Assembly (NCBI GenBank): GCA_028829895.1
Contig: CM054179.1
Location: 33,645,117-33,709,116, forward strand
Length of the DNA stretch: 64,000 nucleotides
Source of the DNA: Sinotaia quadrata
Lineage: Eukaryota; Mollusca; Gastropoda; Architaenioglossa; Viviparidae
Reading direction: 5' to 3'
The position numbers were made by a program, and so were the translations under genes. The notes below the pieces were generated by a model, which did no database searches, was not told the origin of the DNA, and saw only the letters and a program-made list of their open reading frames with translations. Below, one piece after another: positions 1-52,450 of this stretch (position 1 is the first letter of the stretch; each line of letters begins with the position of its first letter).

Positions 1-3000
1 GTGTTCAGGAGAATTGTAGAAACATGTGGACAACTCTAGCAGTTCAGGGAGGAAGCTCGGCATTGAAAGCAAATCGAGAATTTTCACACGCAGTTTTCCA
101 AATTTCATTGTCCTGGTCACAGAAGCAAAGTTTTTCTGGAATAACAGCGATTTCCTTTCTGTTCTAGACCTAACGGATTAGGAAAACACACTTTCAACCC
201 AGGAACATACAAAAGTGAAAATTTGTTACATAGTGTTATTTTTGATTGATAATTCTTATTATAATTGTCATATTGATAATTCTTATTATAGATGCCTCTA
301 TATGCTTTATTTTTCCTCTTCATTAAGATAATTTTTGTGTACAGACAGAAATGGCAATAAAAACTATAGGAGTTAAAAATTAAGTAAGGTCAATTTACCT
401 AACCATTCAGCAGAAAATTATGTCAGTATCATGTGCTGAGACCAATAACTCCATGCTTCTGTTTATTCTTTGAATGATATTCTACTCCTACAGTTCTAGC
501 TGACAGATGATACATTCTGTTTGCATTATTGCCTTATGAATAATACATATGCAGCATGGATGTATCATGATTTTGCCTCCTTTCTTTTAATGTTTTATGT
601 CTTTAGTTTCAGAAGATCCCCTTGATCTGTTTTCCTTTATGGGAATGAATATAATTGCATTATATGCTTAGTAACCTGACTGCCTCCCCCACCTAAAAAA
701 AAAAGAAAAAAAGGCACTACTTAAAAATGAGGCAGCTAGTATTTACTTAAATTGTGTTGTGTATTTTAAGCCATACCTTATTCTAATGGCATTATAAATT
801 CTTCTGTGAAATAATACCACAAAAATCAAACTAATACTGATGAATGACCTATCTAGAACAGTTAAAATATAGTTTATGGGCTCATGTAAATCATCCATTC
901 CTTTTCAAAAGGATTAGCTAAGTTCTTAGGTATATTGCATTAAGAAAATATTTTTCAAAACATTTAGAGATAGTGACTGATATTGACAAAGCATAGTTCT
1001 AGGTGAGCATTCTAAAACTTTAAAAAAGTTTCTAAACTCTACTTTTGGTCTAGAAATTAGAACAGATTACTGTGTTAAAGATTTTTTCACACATTAATAA
1101 ATAGTTTTGAGAGAAAGAGGGTGTATTTCTTTTTTTAATACCAGACATAATATATTTACCAGTTATAGAAATAGAGGAAATACAGATTTGAGAAATATTT
1201 GAATTGAACTAACATTTATCTGTTTAATAAAACCAACATTGTTTTGAATTATTTTTTAATTGTATAAAAGAGATGGATTCACCAGAACAGAACTTTGTTC
1301 ACAGTTTTGGATTATTTGGTATGATTAGAAGGTTTGTAATTTATACCAAGATTACTGTGATAAAACAAAATAATCACCAGTTAAAAAACAGCTCTAACCT
1401 GTAATGTATATCAAAATGTGAAGATAATTCATTGAGTAGTTTCTTAAAATACATGTATATAGAAAATGCTTGCTAAACGTCAGATGGAAAAGCATTAGGC
1501 AAGGCTGCTCATTCCTCCTTGTGTACTTAATAACAAATTGTATAAAATTAAATAAACAAAAAGATGCCAAAAGCTACATGGCTATAGTATTAGTGGTAAC
1601 AATGGTATGTAATTGTAATGTTTAATGATGACAAATTGCTGATAACATAAAATTCCTTCATAAAAGAAAACATTAACAATCTCACTTGCACTACTAAAAA
1701 ATCAATTCTTCTTAAGGTATAGATAAAGGGCACTTAAACCTAAACATGGAAGGTTTCAAGCTTGTTGGAAACAATGTATATGCACTAAGGATAACATATA
1801 TAATGTTTTGCAAAACTTCTGAATTGTTTGGGGTTTTTTTTGTTTGTATCATGAATAGATTAGTTGTATAGATTGGAGTCAAAACAGTTTGATGTTTGAT
1901 GAAGTTAATACATTTAAACTTTATAAAGCATTATTTTGACAAAAAACCCTAGCTTGTTATTATATTTTTGAAAAGCACTTTATAAATAAAATGCACAAGG
2001 AAAGAGTACTAATTGTTACATTTTACAATAACCAATAATCTACACACAAATATAAGATTCCAAGGTTTTGACATTTTACTTTTAAATCAAAGTAATCAAT
2101 CCTTTATCCAAGTCAGAGAGATCCATCAGACCATGGCTATCAATCAAACATAGTGATACTGTTGACTTTGGCAGTGTGGAATTTCATTGAAGGAGGGATT
2201 CAGCAATTTGTTATTTTTATCAGGGTGATCTAGAAAACTAAACTGTTGTCTGGAGGAAAGCATTGTCTCCTGCTCTGCTCTATGATATAAACCTTATTCT
2301 GATGCATCATTGAGTCTGAAATTTGCACAATTCAAGCATAATTAATTATGTTGTTTAATTCAGCTGTTTTCATGTAGTTTACTAGTTCTTAATTCTACTC
2401 TGCACATCACTGGTTTATAATTGACAGCTTTTGCTCCAAACATGATTATTATAACTGGTCCTAAACTGCTTCAGTTTAAGCATCTCCTAACTCAAGATTT
2501 AATTTTTGTTCTGCAAAAAGCTAATTTGTATTCTATTTTGCTCACACAAGCATTACTTGATTAAGTATTTTATTATCTTAATTAACTCTGCTAATTGCTG
2601 TGTGTCTGTAATAATTTGAATTGTATGGATGAGAATGATAGATGGAGTGTATTTAAAGTTTAGTACACTGGTATGTATGTGATAATCTGCATTTCAGTGA
2701 ATTATTGTTATTGCTTATATTTATGTTATAATATGCAGGCATTATGTGTACTCTGTAAATTGTATGGTTTGTATGTGACTTTATCTCTAGTAGATGATGG
2801 ACTTATTCATAATGCAAGATCTTAGTGGACTAATTATTTAATTGACACCGGGATGATAATGACCAGGATTGCTTTCCCTCAAATAGGTATTAGATTGCTA
2901 ACACCTTGAAAGGCTTGGACAGTTTTGTTTTTACATGTATAAAAATGAAGAAAAAAAAGAATAAATACAATTCTGCATATCGATTTATTTAAGTAAATAT

Positions 3001-4033
3001 AACTTTTTTTTTTTAATGAGTAAAATATGTTTCTTGTACTGTTTCAATCTTGGCTGATTTTTTTTTTTAAAAGCAAACTAAAGCATTTAAACTATTGAAT
3101 ATGTTAAGAGATGCTTTTTTCCTGTCCTGTTTCTGTGGAATACTGAATATTCAAGAAACAATAACATTTAATAAATAACTCTAAAGCTTAAGTCTTTAAT
3201 TCGCTGAAAATGAATTTGTCCCAAAATTGATTTATAATGACATTTGCTAAAATTGACAATTAAATGAATTATGTTTGAATGAGTTAATAAAATCATGCCA
3301 TCTGAAATAGTTGGAGTTATTATTTTACAATATTAGAGATATTTAGTGATAGCTGTTGAGAAGTACAATTGAAGAAGATGAAGATGGTCTATATTTTTTT
3401 TTTCTATATCATTTTGTCTTTTAATGTTTACTTACTATTAAAGTGAGTATATATTATAATATTTTATATAGTATTTATAAAGGATATAAATATCAAATGA
3501 ATTATTTGGCTACTGATTGTAATACTAAATTGCTAATGTATTCTACTGATGCACTTTACATTTTTTCTTATTTTAACAAAATGGTAAATTTTGCATTTTA
3601 AAAATTCAGTTATAAATAAACATAGAATGATAAAGAATAGTGTTTTTGTTAAGGTTTGAATTAATTAGAAACAGATTAATCTCCTTTGACACTGAAACTT
3701 TGTATATGTAGTACAATAATAATCACTAGATAAAGTAATATTCAAGAACTTTTACTGTCACAAAATAAAAAATAATAAAATAGGCAAGAACTTATTGCAA
3801 ATATGCTATTAATTTTCACAAATAGTTCAGTGTTTGTAACTACCTATATTATATCAAATATTGTAATAATACTAATAATATGTGAAGAGCTGTTTTATTA
3901 AAAATTAAGTAGCTGATGCTCAGAAGTATTATTGCCTACATGCAGTTTTTAGTTAGGCACAGTGATAATTTGATGCTTGGAATTTGTGAACCTCCTTGTG
4001 TGTGTTTGTGTGCACATGTGCATTTGCACTGGT

Positions 4034-4093
<60 letters not shown>

Positions 4094-4707
4094 GCACGCA
4101 CGCACGCACGCGCGCACAAACATATACATGTACATTTGGATATACTATATTGGACAAAACATGATATACTGTAATTGAAATTCAGTAATTGTGTTGGACT
4201 TGTTAAAGTTTATGTCATTTGATTTTTCATGAAAAAGATTCCTTTTACTAATTCAGCTATTATTTCTTTTTAATTTCATGCCAATTACTAATTTAGAATA
4301 TTTTTTGTTGTTGTTTTGTTTAGTTTAAAGACTATTTACATCTTTAATTTCCAAGTCAGTATTGTGAAATTTTCCTAATAATTTTGACTTTAATCTTCTG
4401 TAACTAGCAGTGATTTCTTTTGATAAAGCTTTTTATTATTATAATTAATTCTGAGAGTTCTTAGTTCTTAATTCCTTTTAATGCAACTTCTAAATTTTTC
4501 ATATACATTTTCACTTGCATGATATTTAGTTATCAGAAGTATAAGGATTCTGGACACTTTGGAACCAGAATAGTTGATGTAGTTATACTGATAATTTTAT
4601 TATATTATGATTACATCCTCTGTATATAATTGCTGGATTAAATTATAATCTTAGAATGAACCTATTGTTGTATGCATTTAAAAAAAAAATCCTATCCGAT
4701 TTTTCAG
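1..4707 (+). other. upstream intronic/unassigned sequence
   Basis: AT-rich sequence upstream of exon a, presumed TANC intron. The first ~165 bases are noticeably less AT-rich and open in one frame on each strand, but no splice-flanked exon can be defined. Apart from homopolymer runs and the CA/CACG microsatellite, I see nothing supportable here. Confidence 0.5.
4035..4117. repeat. (CA)n followed by (CACG)n microsatellite
   Basis: About 27 CA units (4035-4089), then roughly six CACG/CGCG units (4091-4117). Alternating purine-pyrimidine throughout, so prone to Z-DNA and to slippage. The His/Thr- or Cys/Val-rich open frames across it are artefacts. Confidence 0.97.
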
Positions 4708-44819
<40,112 letters not shown>

Positions 44820-47466
44820 GTAAGTCCTACAGTTTTCAATTAAACCAATAAAATCAATTTGACTTTGGTTTTATGTAAGATGATTAATGTTTCCACGTTG
44901 CTGTCTTTAAGTAATGGTTGTCATTTGTATCTTTTAAAGAGATGCCTTTCATTTGATAAGAGTAAAAGAGAAAATTGATTATATTTTCTGTAGACAAGTC
45001 AGAATTCTGCTGAGTATAGTTAAATATAAAGGACTTACTGGGCATTTAATTCAGATACTTTCACAGTTAATTATTTGAGATCTATAATCATTTTGCATAA
45101 TTAAAAAAAAAATTTGTTTATTGTGTATTGTAAAAGAATATAAATCTTTAGTAACGACAAACATTAATATAATGTTTGATATGAACATTTTAAAAGTTTT
45201 ATTTTTTCTTAAATGTGAAGTATCTCCAAATGATGCAAATCCACGTCCTTTTTCTTCAAGAAAGACTTAATTTTATTTCAATTGTAATGAGCCTTGCATA
45301 TTAAACAGGCAAAGAATACTGCAGTGAATAGTGTGCATTCTTTATCTCTTTATAGAATTAACTAAAATGAAATGATATGATAATTTAAAGCTAAGTTAAA
45401 CTAGTTTATCAGCATTTTTTGTTACTTAAAATTTTTAAAAGATAATTTGATTAATCTCAATGCAGATATATAAAGTTTATAGATGTCTATAGAAGATACT
45501 ATAGAATTAGCTCCCATCAGTGCATGTTTATTATGAGCAAATATTTCAATAACTATTTGAACTTCTTTTTAACAGACTTCACAATAGCCAGTGGAGAAGT
45601 AAAAAAATATTAAAATTATTTATTATTTATTATTATTACATTTACAAACTGAATGAAGATGGACAATTCTCATTTAAATATTGACTTTAATATTACTACT
45701 GTGCATACTGCTATTTCTCAGATTCCATAAAACTTTTAAAAGAAAAGAAAAGAAATAGAAAATGATCTTTGTATTTTTGCTTAGGTAAAAGGGAGTAGTA
45801 AAATATAGTTGGGTTTTCAAAAATCACATTATTTGTAATCAAATAGTGCTAAATCAGTGCTAAAGGTATCATGTTAGAAGCTCTTTTGAGAATACAGACA
45901 TAATTAGGTCAAGTCTGTTTGCTAAAGGGTCAGAAATATTAGCAAACCATAAATTAAATCGCCTTTCTCAGACATTTCATTTTATTTGTTACAATGGTTT
46001 TTTTTTTTATGTGTAATGTATATTATCTATCTTCAAATAGGAACATTAAAAAATCAATCACATGTGAAAGATGCCAAAACTTACCTAGAAAATATTATTT
46101 TTAAACATCATGTACCTCAGAATTAAGCATTAATTTATATAACTAATCTTCATAAAAAGTTATATTTTATTATTTCATGCTCTTAATCTTATTTAAAAAT
46201 TGTAAACAAAGGATGCATTCTTGGTTGCCATCTTTTCATTTGCAAACTCAGAAAATAACAGGTAGACTGTCATAAAGCAATAATTTTTTTTTTTTATGAA
46301 GAATCATGATTTTCTATCTACTTTAAAAAAAAAAATTAATTATTGGTAATCAGTTTGATTGGCATTTTAGGTTAGATGCAAGTCGCAATTGCCAGGAACA
46401 TAGAATTAGAATAACAATAATAATATACTTTACTTATATGTCTTGAATGTGTGCGATGTACAGCAATGCAGGTGAGGCATGCATTTTTAGAGGCATATTT
46501 GGTGTATTGTCAGCTTTGCACAGCTGTACCAAAGTAACCCAGCAATATTCAGATTCAAAAGAGTTCACTGCTTCAGCAGCAAGCACCCTATCCTTGTCAG
46601 AGGTCATGTTTCTGACATGGGTATCATATGTTGCATGTTATTTTCTATGGAATTTGTTTTAGATTCATTCTTTTACAATTTGTGTTTGTTTAAATCTTCA
46701 GTGTCTTTTATTCATTACCCAGTTCCATAGCTAGTTACAAAATCTAAATAATTAAAACCTTCAACATAATAAGTGACAATAAAGCATTCAGATATATTTT
46801 CAGTTTCATTTAAAAAAAAAAGTGATACTGAAATCAATTGCTTGGAACAGTCATTGTTGCTCAGCACATCGCAACAAATTGGTGAATCTGTATGAATGGA
46901 TGAATATATTGTTTCAAGGGGTGGATGTGTTTTGTGCAGAAATTAATTCGTCAAATGCAAATAAAAAATGAAAAAGCAAGGTGGCATTAGCAATTTATAG
47001 GTTAGGTAAAATGTTTTTATAAAACTGTAATTATTATTCTAAAGAAGTAATAAAACTGAAGTATTTTTTATTGTTATGACAAAGACAAATATATAGTCAC
47101 TTCTTTTTGTTCTCCTGAACCTATTATTATATATTTGATGATAATTGTTGTCATCCCCTACCCTTCCCCAATTGTTGACATTCTTTCACTAGCAAGTTGT
47201 CATAAAAATGTAAATTACTCAGGGTTAGAATTTTCAAGGGTTGCTGACATTCATTTGTTATTGTGAGATAAAACTATGCAAATTGACAGAAAAACAAGTT
47301 TGGGACATTTTTTATGCATTCAGAAAAGTAGAAACTTTCTTTTTTTCATAACCGTAATCACCTTATTAAATTTGCCTGATACAATATGATTAGACAAATT
47401 AATTTTATCAAGGAAATATTTGAGTATATAATTATAAATATATATGGCTCATTCTTTGGGCAGATG

Positions 47467-48815
47467 TACCACAAAGGGTGGGTCCATTTGAAATGTGTTT
47501 TCTTAAAAATAAAGCATTGAAATATCATGTGCTTATTCAGAATTGATGTTGGAAATATATTTGATAGTTGCATGAATATGTATTTATTTATTTTACAATT
47601 GTTTGTAATAAAAATTCATTTTGAACTGAAAAATGGCACCTCCTTTTGTGACATGTTTACATATAGCCATTTTAAAAAAAAATTATTGTTATAAATAATC
47701 CAAAACTAATTTGACTTCATTTCTGTTTTAGCACATTACAAAAAACTTCATAAATTTGTAAATATAAAATACTGATGATAATATCGTGAACTACGTTTTA
47801 CATTTTTCAATGGCACCATTTCTACACAGTTTATGATCTGCAAGAAATTTTCTTTAATTTTAATATTACATAATAACAAAAATGTGCATTGTAGTTTAAA
47901 AAATACTACTTACTAGTACTAACCATCATCAAACACATGGCTCTGACAACTACCATATTCCTGAAAGGTAACTTTCATGTCATTTTGTCTTGGTGTTATG
48001 AGTTCAAGCATCAAATAAGAAAAATAACTTTTATTTCCATTAAGATCACATAGAAATGGCGGGAAATTTTTTGGAATCATCAACGTTTGAAAACAGCTAA
48101 GATTTCTGATAATCTCGATGTATTTTGTTAATAGCTTATTTATGTACACATCTATGTGTTTTTATTTGTATTTAAAGTTTCACATTGCTGTGTGTATGTT
48201 TGAAACCCAAGCTAGTAAGGGTAGAAAAACCTTTAAATTACATTCAACAATATAAACATCATGATTAGGCTTATTATATATTAAAAACGTTGTATTTAAA
48301 TAGATTATTTTTTTATTGCCTAATATTATCTTTGCAGCATAATATCTTAGCCTGTTTTATGTTTAGTTGAGAAAAATAGAGCATATTTTATGATGGTTGA
48401 TAATTTTGCCATTGGTAGTGGAAGACAAATAAGGTTTCCACATGACAAAGTTAGAGTTTTATACCCTATTTAAAATAAATATGTATCCCGATTAAGTTTA
48501 TAATTTGCATTAATGAAGAAAATGTTTTCGTTGTTAATGAAATAATTATATTGCTTATTTTAAAGTATGTTTCAACCTTACTTCCTAAGTTTTCAACAGA
48601 AACATATACTTTTTACGTATTTCAAACTCATATAACCATGTATTTCAAACTCCTATAACATCAACATTTTTATAATTTTTATCTTTTCTTATGTTTTTAT
48701 GTGAGCATTAGGTCATGTTGTAGAGTCTAACATGTAAAAGAATTAGATTTAATTTGTTTTTGCACTTCATAGTTCATGTCACAAAATGGTACACTTGCTC
48801 AGAGAATGGGCCATA
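47467..48815 (+). repeat. intronic duplicate A (pairs with 57934-59285)
   Basis: Collinear similarity with copy B over ~1.35 kb in direct orientation. Shared blocks include cttcataaatttgtaaatat, ctaagatttctgataatctc, gagaaaaatagag, ggttgataattttg and acttgctcagagaatg. Divergence by eye is around 15-25%, except for the near-identical first 65 bp. A has ~130 bp (near 47820-47940) that B lacks. Confidence 0.8.
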
Positions 48816-49611
48816 TCTGAATTTTGTAATTTTTAGCTGTATTTCATTTTGTAAACATATTTTAAAGACTATTTCAATATCTGCTTTGTTATATATTTTA
48901 ACAACTTGAATTTGAAAGTTGGAATTTCTTACTTTTACCACAAAAATAAACTCGCGAATTTGCTGGTGCTAATGGTAGTACTTAAAAGACTTGTCAATTC
49001 ATTATTTACTGTCACATTTACCTGATATTTGGTTTTCTGTTGCACTGATTGTTATATTTCAATACCATAACAAATGTTTTTCATTTATAAGTTTCAAGTG
49101 GTCTCTTCTCAATATTCATTAACATGCACATTAAGTTGGTAACAGTTAATGCTTGACATAGGAAATAACTAGAAGGGTCTTCAGCAACATAGCATATACA
49201 ATAATTCTTCATACTATTAATTAATTAGATAAACAGTAAGCAATGAATTCATTCCTATTATCTCTGTCACCTCATACACTCACATAATATTACATGTACC
49301 TATCTAAAGCCTTTCTACTCATAAACAGAATCTGTCTTCCATTTCACACTTAATAACACTATTATCCTATAAAAATACAAAAATAAGTATATGATATATA
49401 ATTTAGACTGTGTGATTATGTAAGCCTGTGGCTTTGCTTTAATCAATAAAAATTAAACTTACTCTAAGAATATTGGGTTGGAACTTAATTTAGATATATC
49501 GTTAAGATGCACAATTAATTTCTATTTTGATATCGTTTTGCCTGTATGAAATATAACTGACTAGCATATGATTTTTTAAATATACTTATTGTTTTGTTCT
49601 GATTCATTGCA

Positions 49612-50140
49612 ATGGCATCAATCAAGGAAAGGGAAGTTGACAATGAGTGTTGTGTATTTCATGATAGGAGGACTAGCATCTATTTTTGATATGTTCTGAA
49701 ACTATTTTCAATCATAAAATTAAAAGAAGTTTTAGAAAAAGAATTTATAAGATGCTCTCTGAACCAAAACATTCAAGTTATGAAAACTATGATAAACTAA
49801 GAAAGACAGAATCAAAATTTGAAGAAAGCATTGCTTATCAGTAGATGGCTTTCCCCAGAGCCAACAGTATTACCAGGGCAAGCTTTATTTTAGTGAAAAA
49901 GTTGTGCTATCTACTCAAAACCATTTTTTTGTGGTGAATTTGTGTCTCATTGCACTAGTGAATCTATTGTGCCCTGATAAAAGAATGGAATGTGGCAGTA
50001 TAAGTCCCTCTCATTGGGAAGTGGCTACATGTTTTGATGGCATAGCTGATGACATAAACTAGCTTTAAAGAAGATAGCTAAGGAATTTAGCATCTTTTCA
50101 TTTGCTCTCAAAGAGAGCAAATACAACAAATACCTACAGC
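49612..50140 (+). pseudogene. hAT transposase relic (ZBED/GTF2IRD2-like)
   Basis: Starts MASIKEREVDNECCVFHDRR, matching the opening of animal hAT proteins whose BED finger follows. Later pieces in shifting frames read YDKLRKTESKFEESIAYQ, CPDKRMECGSIS with WEVATCFDGIADDI, and KKIAKEFSIFSFALKES. These correspond in order to the HY-TKH, CPEK---F--ISLS--TV-RRI--IA-DI and FSLALDEST blocks. It is full of stops and frameshifts. Related to, but older than, the element at 61882. Confidence 0.6.
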
Positions 50141-50775
50141 TTAATTAGCAATTTTTAATTTGTAATTTTATGCAGTTTTAAATGCACTGAGGAGATACTT
50201 TCATTTCAGCTGAAGGTAACAAATTCAAGAGGGAAAGATAATTTTCATGAGGTAAACAACGCTTTTGATAAATTTGTACCTAGACAAATGTACATGAAAA
50301 GTAAAAAAAAAAAACTCATTTACAAAGCACATTCACTGCTTACTTTGAACTGGTCTGTGCTTCATAAACAGTTTTTGTTCAGCTTATTATCTAGTCAGAT
50401 ATGGCTGCTGTTAGACTGAACATTTTAGAAGTTAGATAGATGGAAAGTCTTCATTTTCTAACATTTAGAGAAAAGTTTCTTTCCTTTTGGTTAGAGAAAG
50501 TCATAATCTCATATATCTTTGCTGTCCCTGGCTATAGGATACCATGGTGATCAGTGATATTTGACACTCAAATATCAGGTGTGGACAGTTGTCATAAACA
50601 AATAACACTTGCATTGTGTTGCAAACACACAAGTAAATTATTTCCTTACTACAAATGTTACTTTCACCTGATTCAGCCTGTAATTTAACATCGAAAGTCT
50701 GCCGTAGTTTAATGCAGAATGATTGATTGTGACTGATTCAAAATATAAGCCTTAAACAGTAATAACTAAACAAGA

Positions 50776-50888
50776 GTGATTCACAAAACAAGCATCATAC
50801 ACAGAGACATTTGTGATTCACAATACAAGCATTTACACAGTGACAATTGGTTCACAGGAACAAACTTTATATAGTGACATGAGTGATT
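50776..50888. repeat. 37-bp tandem repeat, three units
   Basis: Units begin gtgattcacaaaacaagcat (50776), gtgattcacaatacaagcat (50813) and ggttcacaggaacaaacttt (50850). Non-coding. Confidence 0.8.
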
Positions 50889-50985
50889 GTAAGTATGTCC
50901 CTTTGTGTTCATGGCTCCCCAAAATTTTATTTGCAACTGTGTTGAGTGGGCTGTTCTCCTTAATGATTTCTCCATCCTCATTTAA

Positions 50986-52450
50986 CCCATTCCCTGATGG
51001 AAGCACAAATTTCCGCATCAGTCTGTAGATTACATAAGCACAAATTCCTGCGTTGGCCTGTAGAATCTCCACAGTGGTTTCTCTATGACATACATTCACC
51101 TGAGTACATTGCTTTTCAAAAGCAGATTTTTTTAAAAACATAATTTCAAATTCAGGCTGATTTTGAAAGCCAGTCATAACTTCGTTCATTTTCAAATCAG
51201 TTTAATAACATCAACCTGCATTGCTTATTGTAAAAATAAAATTAAAAAACTTTTTTTTTTTACCCAAACTGACCTCATTTGCAGCATGTGCAAATAAAAA
51301 AATGGCAGCCACATCTTATAGCAGTTCTGAGTCAAGTGCTGTTAACCATTTGTCCCCATTGATTTTTCTTCAATCCAGTGAAGAAGGATCATTTTATGGG
51401 TTTTAGATGCAGGCAGATAATGATTTTGAATGCAGGTGATAGTGAGAATGAAAGTTATAATCAATAGACAGTTAGACTCTGACATGGAAGTAGATCCAGA
51501 CCTACTGATTCAAACTGACAATGAATGGACTGCACATCTTCATACATCATTTATTGCCATTAATTTTAATTCAGCTAGTACAGGAGATGTGTTCTAGATG
51601 GATTTGATGTTATGACTGCAACAGCATTGGATTATTTTTCTTTGTTATTTCCTAAATCACTATTGGTAGACATCTAATACCAACAGATACACTGTATTTT
51701 GACAAGGTGCTTATTTTTGTGCAAACAACACTATCAGAGGTGAAAGCGTATATTACATGCAATATTTTGATGGGCCTGTCTCATTACCAGAAACTGATCT
51801 CCACTGGTCTGCATATCCTTTTATTAGCAATGTTGGCATAAAATCAGTTTTGCCGGAAATTGTTTAATCAACCTGATTAAACACACCAGTGACAGATGGG
51901 CAGAGCCACCCAGAAGAGAACGAAACTTTCACTAATTATACAAAGTGAAAGGAGTGATGGATACTCTAGCAACTACATTTGCTGCTACATTCATACCTGG
52001 GTATCATTTGGCAATAGACAATTGAACAATTCGTTTTACTGGGCAACTTGCATACCATTAAAACTAGTCATGCATGGTATCAAAGAGTGGATGCTCTACA
52101 ACAGTGCACTGCATACTTCATTATTTGTGCAAGTTCGAAATTTACCTTGGCCATGAAAATCCCCAACCAATGCCTGATGGACTTGGTCATTCTGTTGCCA
52201 AATAGCTGTCAGCAGATTTAGACTTCATGTGTAGTTATTTATTTTGACAATTTTTTTTTTTTACAGCTCCTAGACTTTAAAAGATTTGCTTGAGAGAGGG
52301 CTGACTCCTGTGGAACTATAACATGGCAGAAAGGGTTTTCCATAAAAGATGAAGTCTCTTTAAAAAAAAATGTCATAAAACATTTTCAACATGATCTCAG
52401 ACGTTTTAAGCATATCTCTAAAAAAAATAAACAAATTCATCACTTTCTAA
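50986..52450 (+). pseudogene. decayed piggyBac-like element with transposase remnants
   Basis: TTAA at 50982-50985 is followed by cccattccctgatgg, similar to the cccgttcgtcgtc end of the intact element. An ATG at 51302 (316 bp in, as in the other copies) opens MAATSYSSSESSAVNHLSPL. Later pieces read VKGVMDTLATTFAATFIPGY then HLAIDN, matching the block that carries the first catalytic Asp. Then come DGLGHSVAK and IYFDNFF, the latter carrying the second catalytic Asp. Many stops and frameshifts. The right end is not defined. Confidence 0.65.

Noticed and set aside
3916..4178. Open frames rich in His/Thr or Cys/Val on both strands
   Set aside because: They are translations of the CA/CACG microsatellite. 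No splice sites or family resemblance.
50833..51195. 120-codon minus-strand frame overlapping the start of the decayed piggyBac
   Set aside because: Overlaps a tandem repeat and the piggyBac leader, and has no family match. The + strand piggyBac reading explains the region better.
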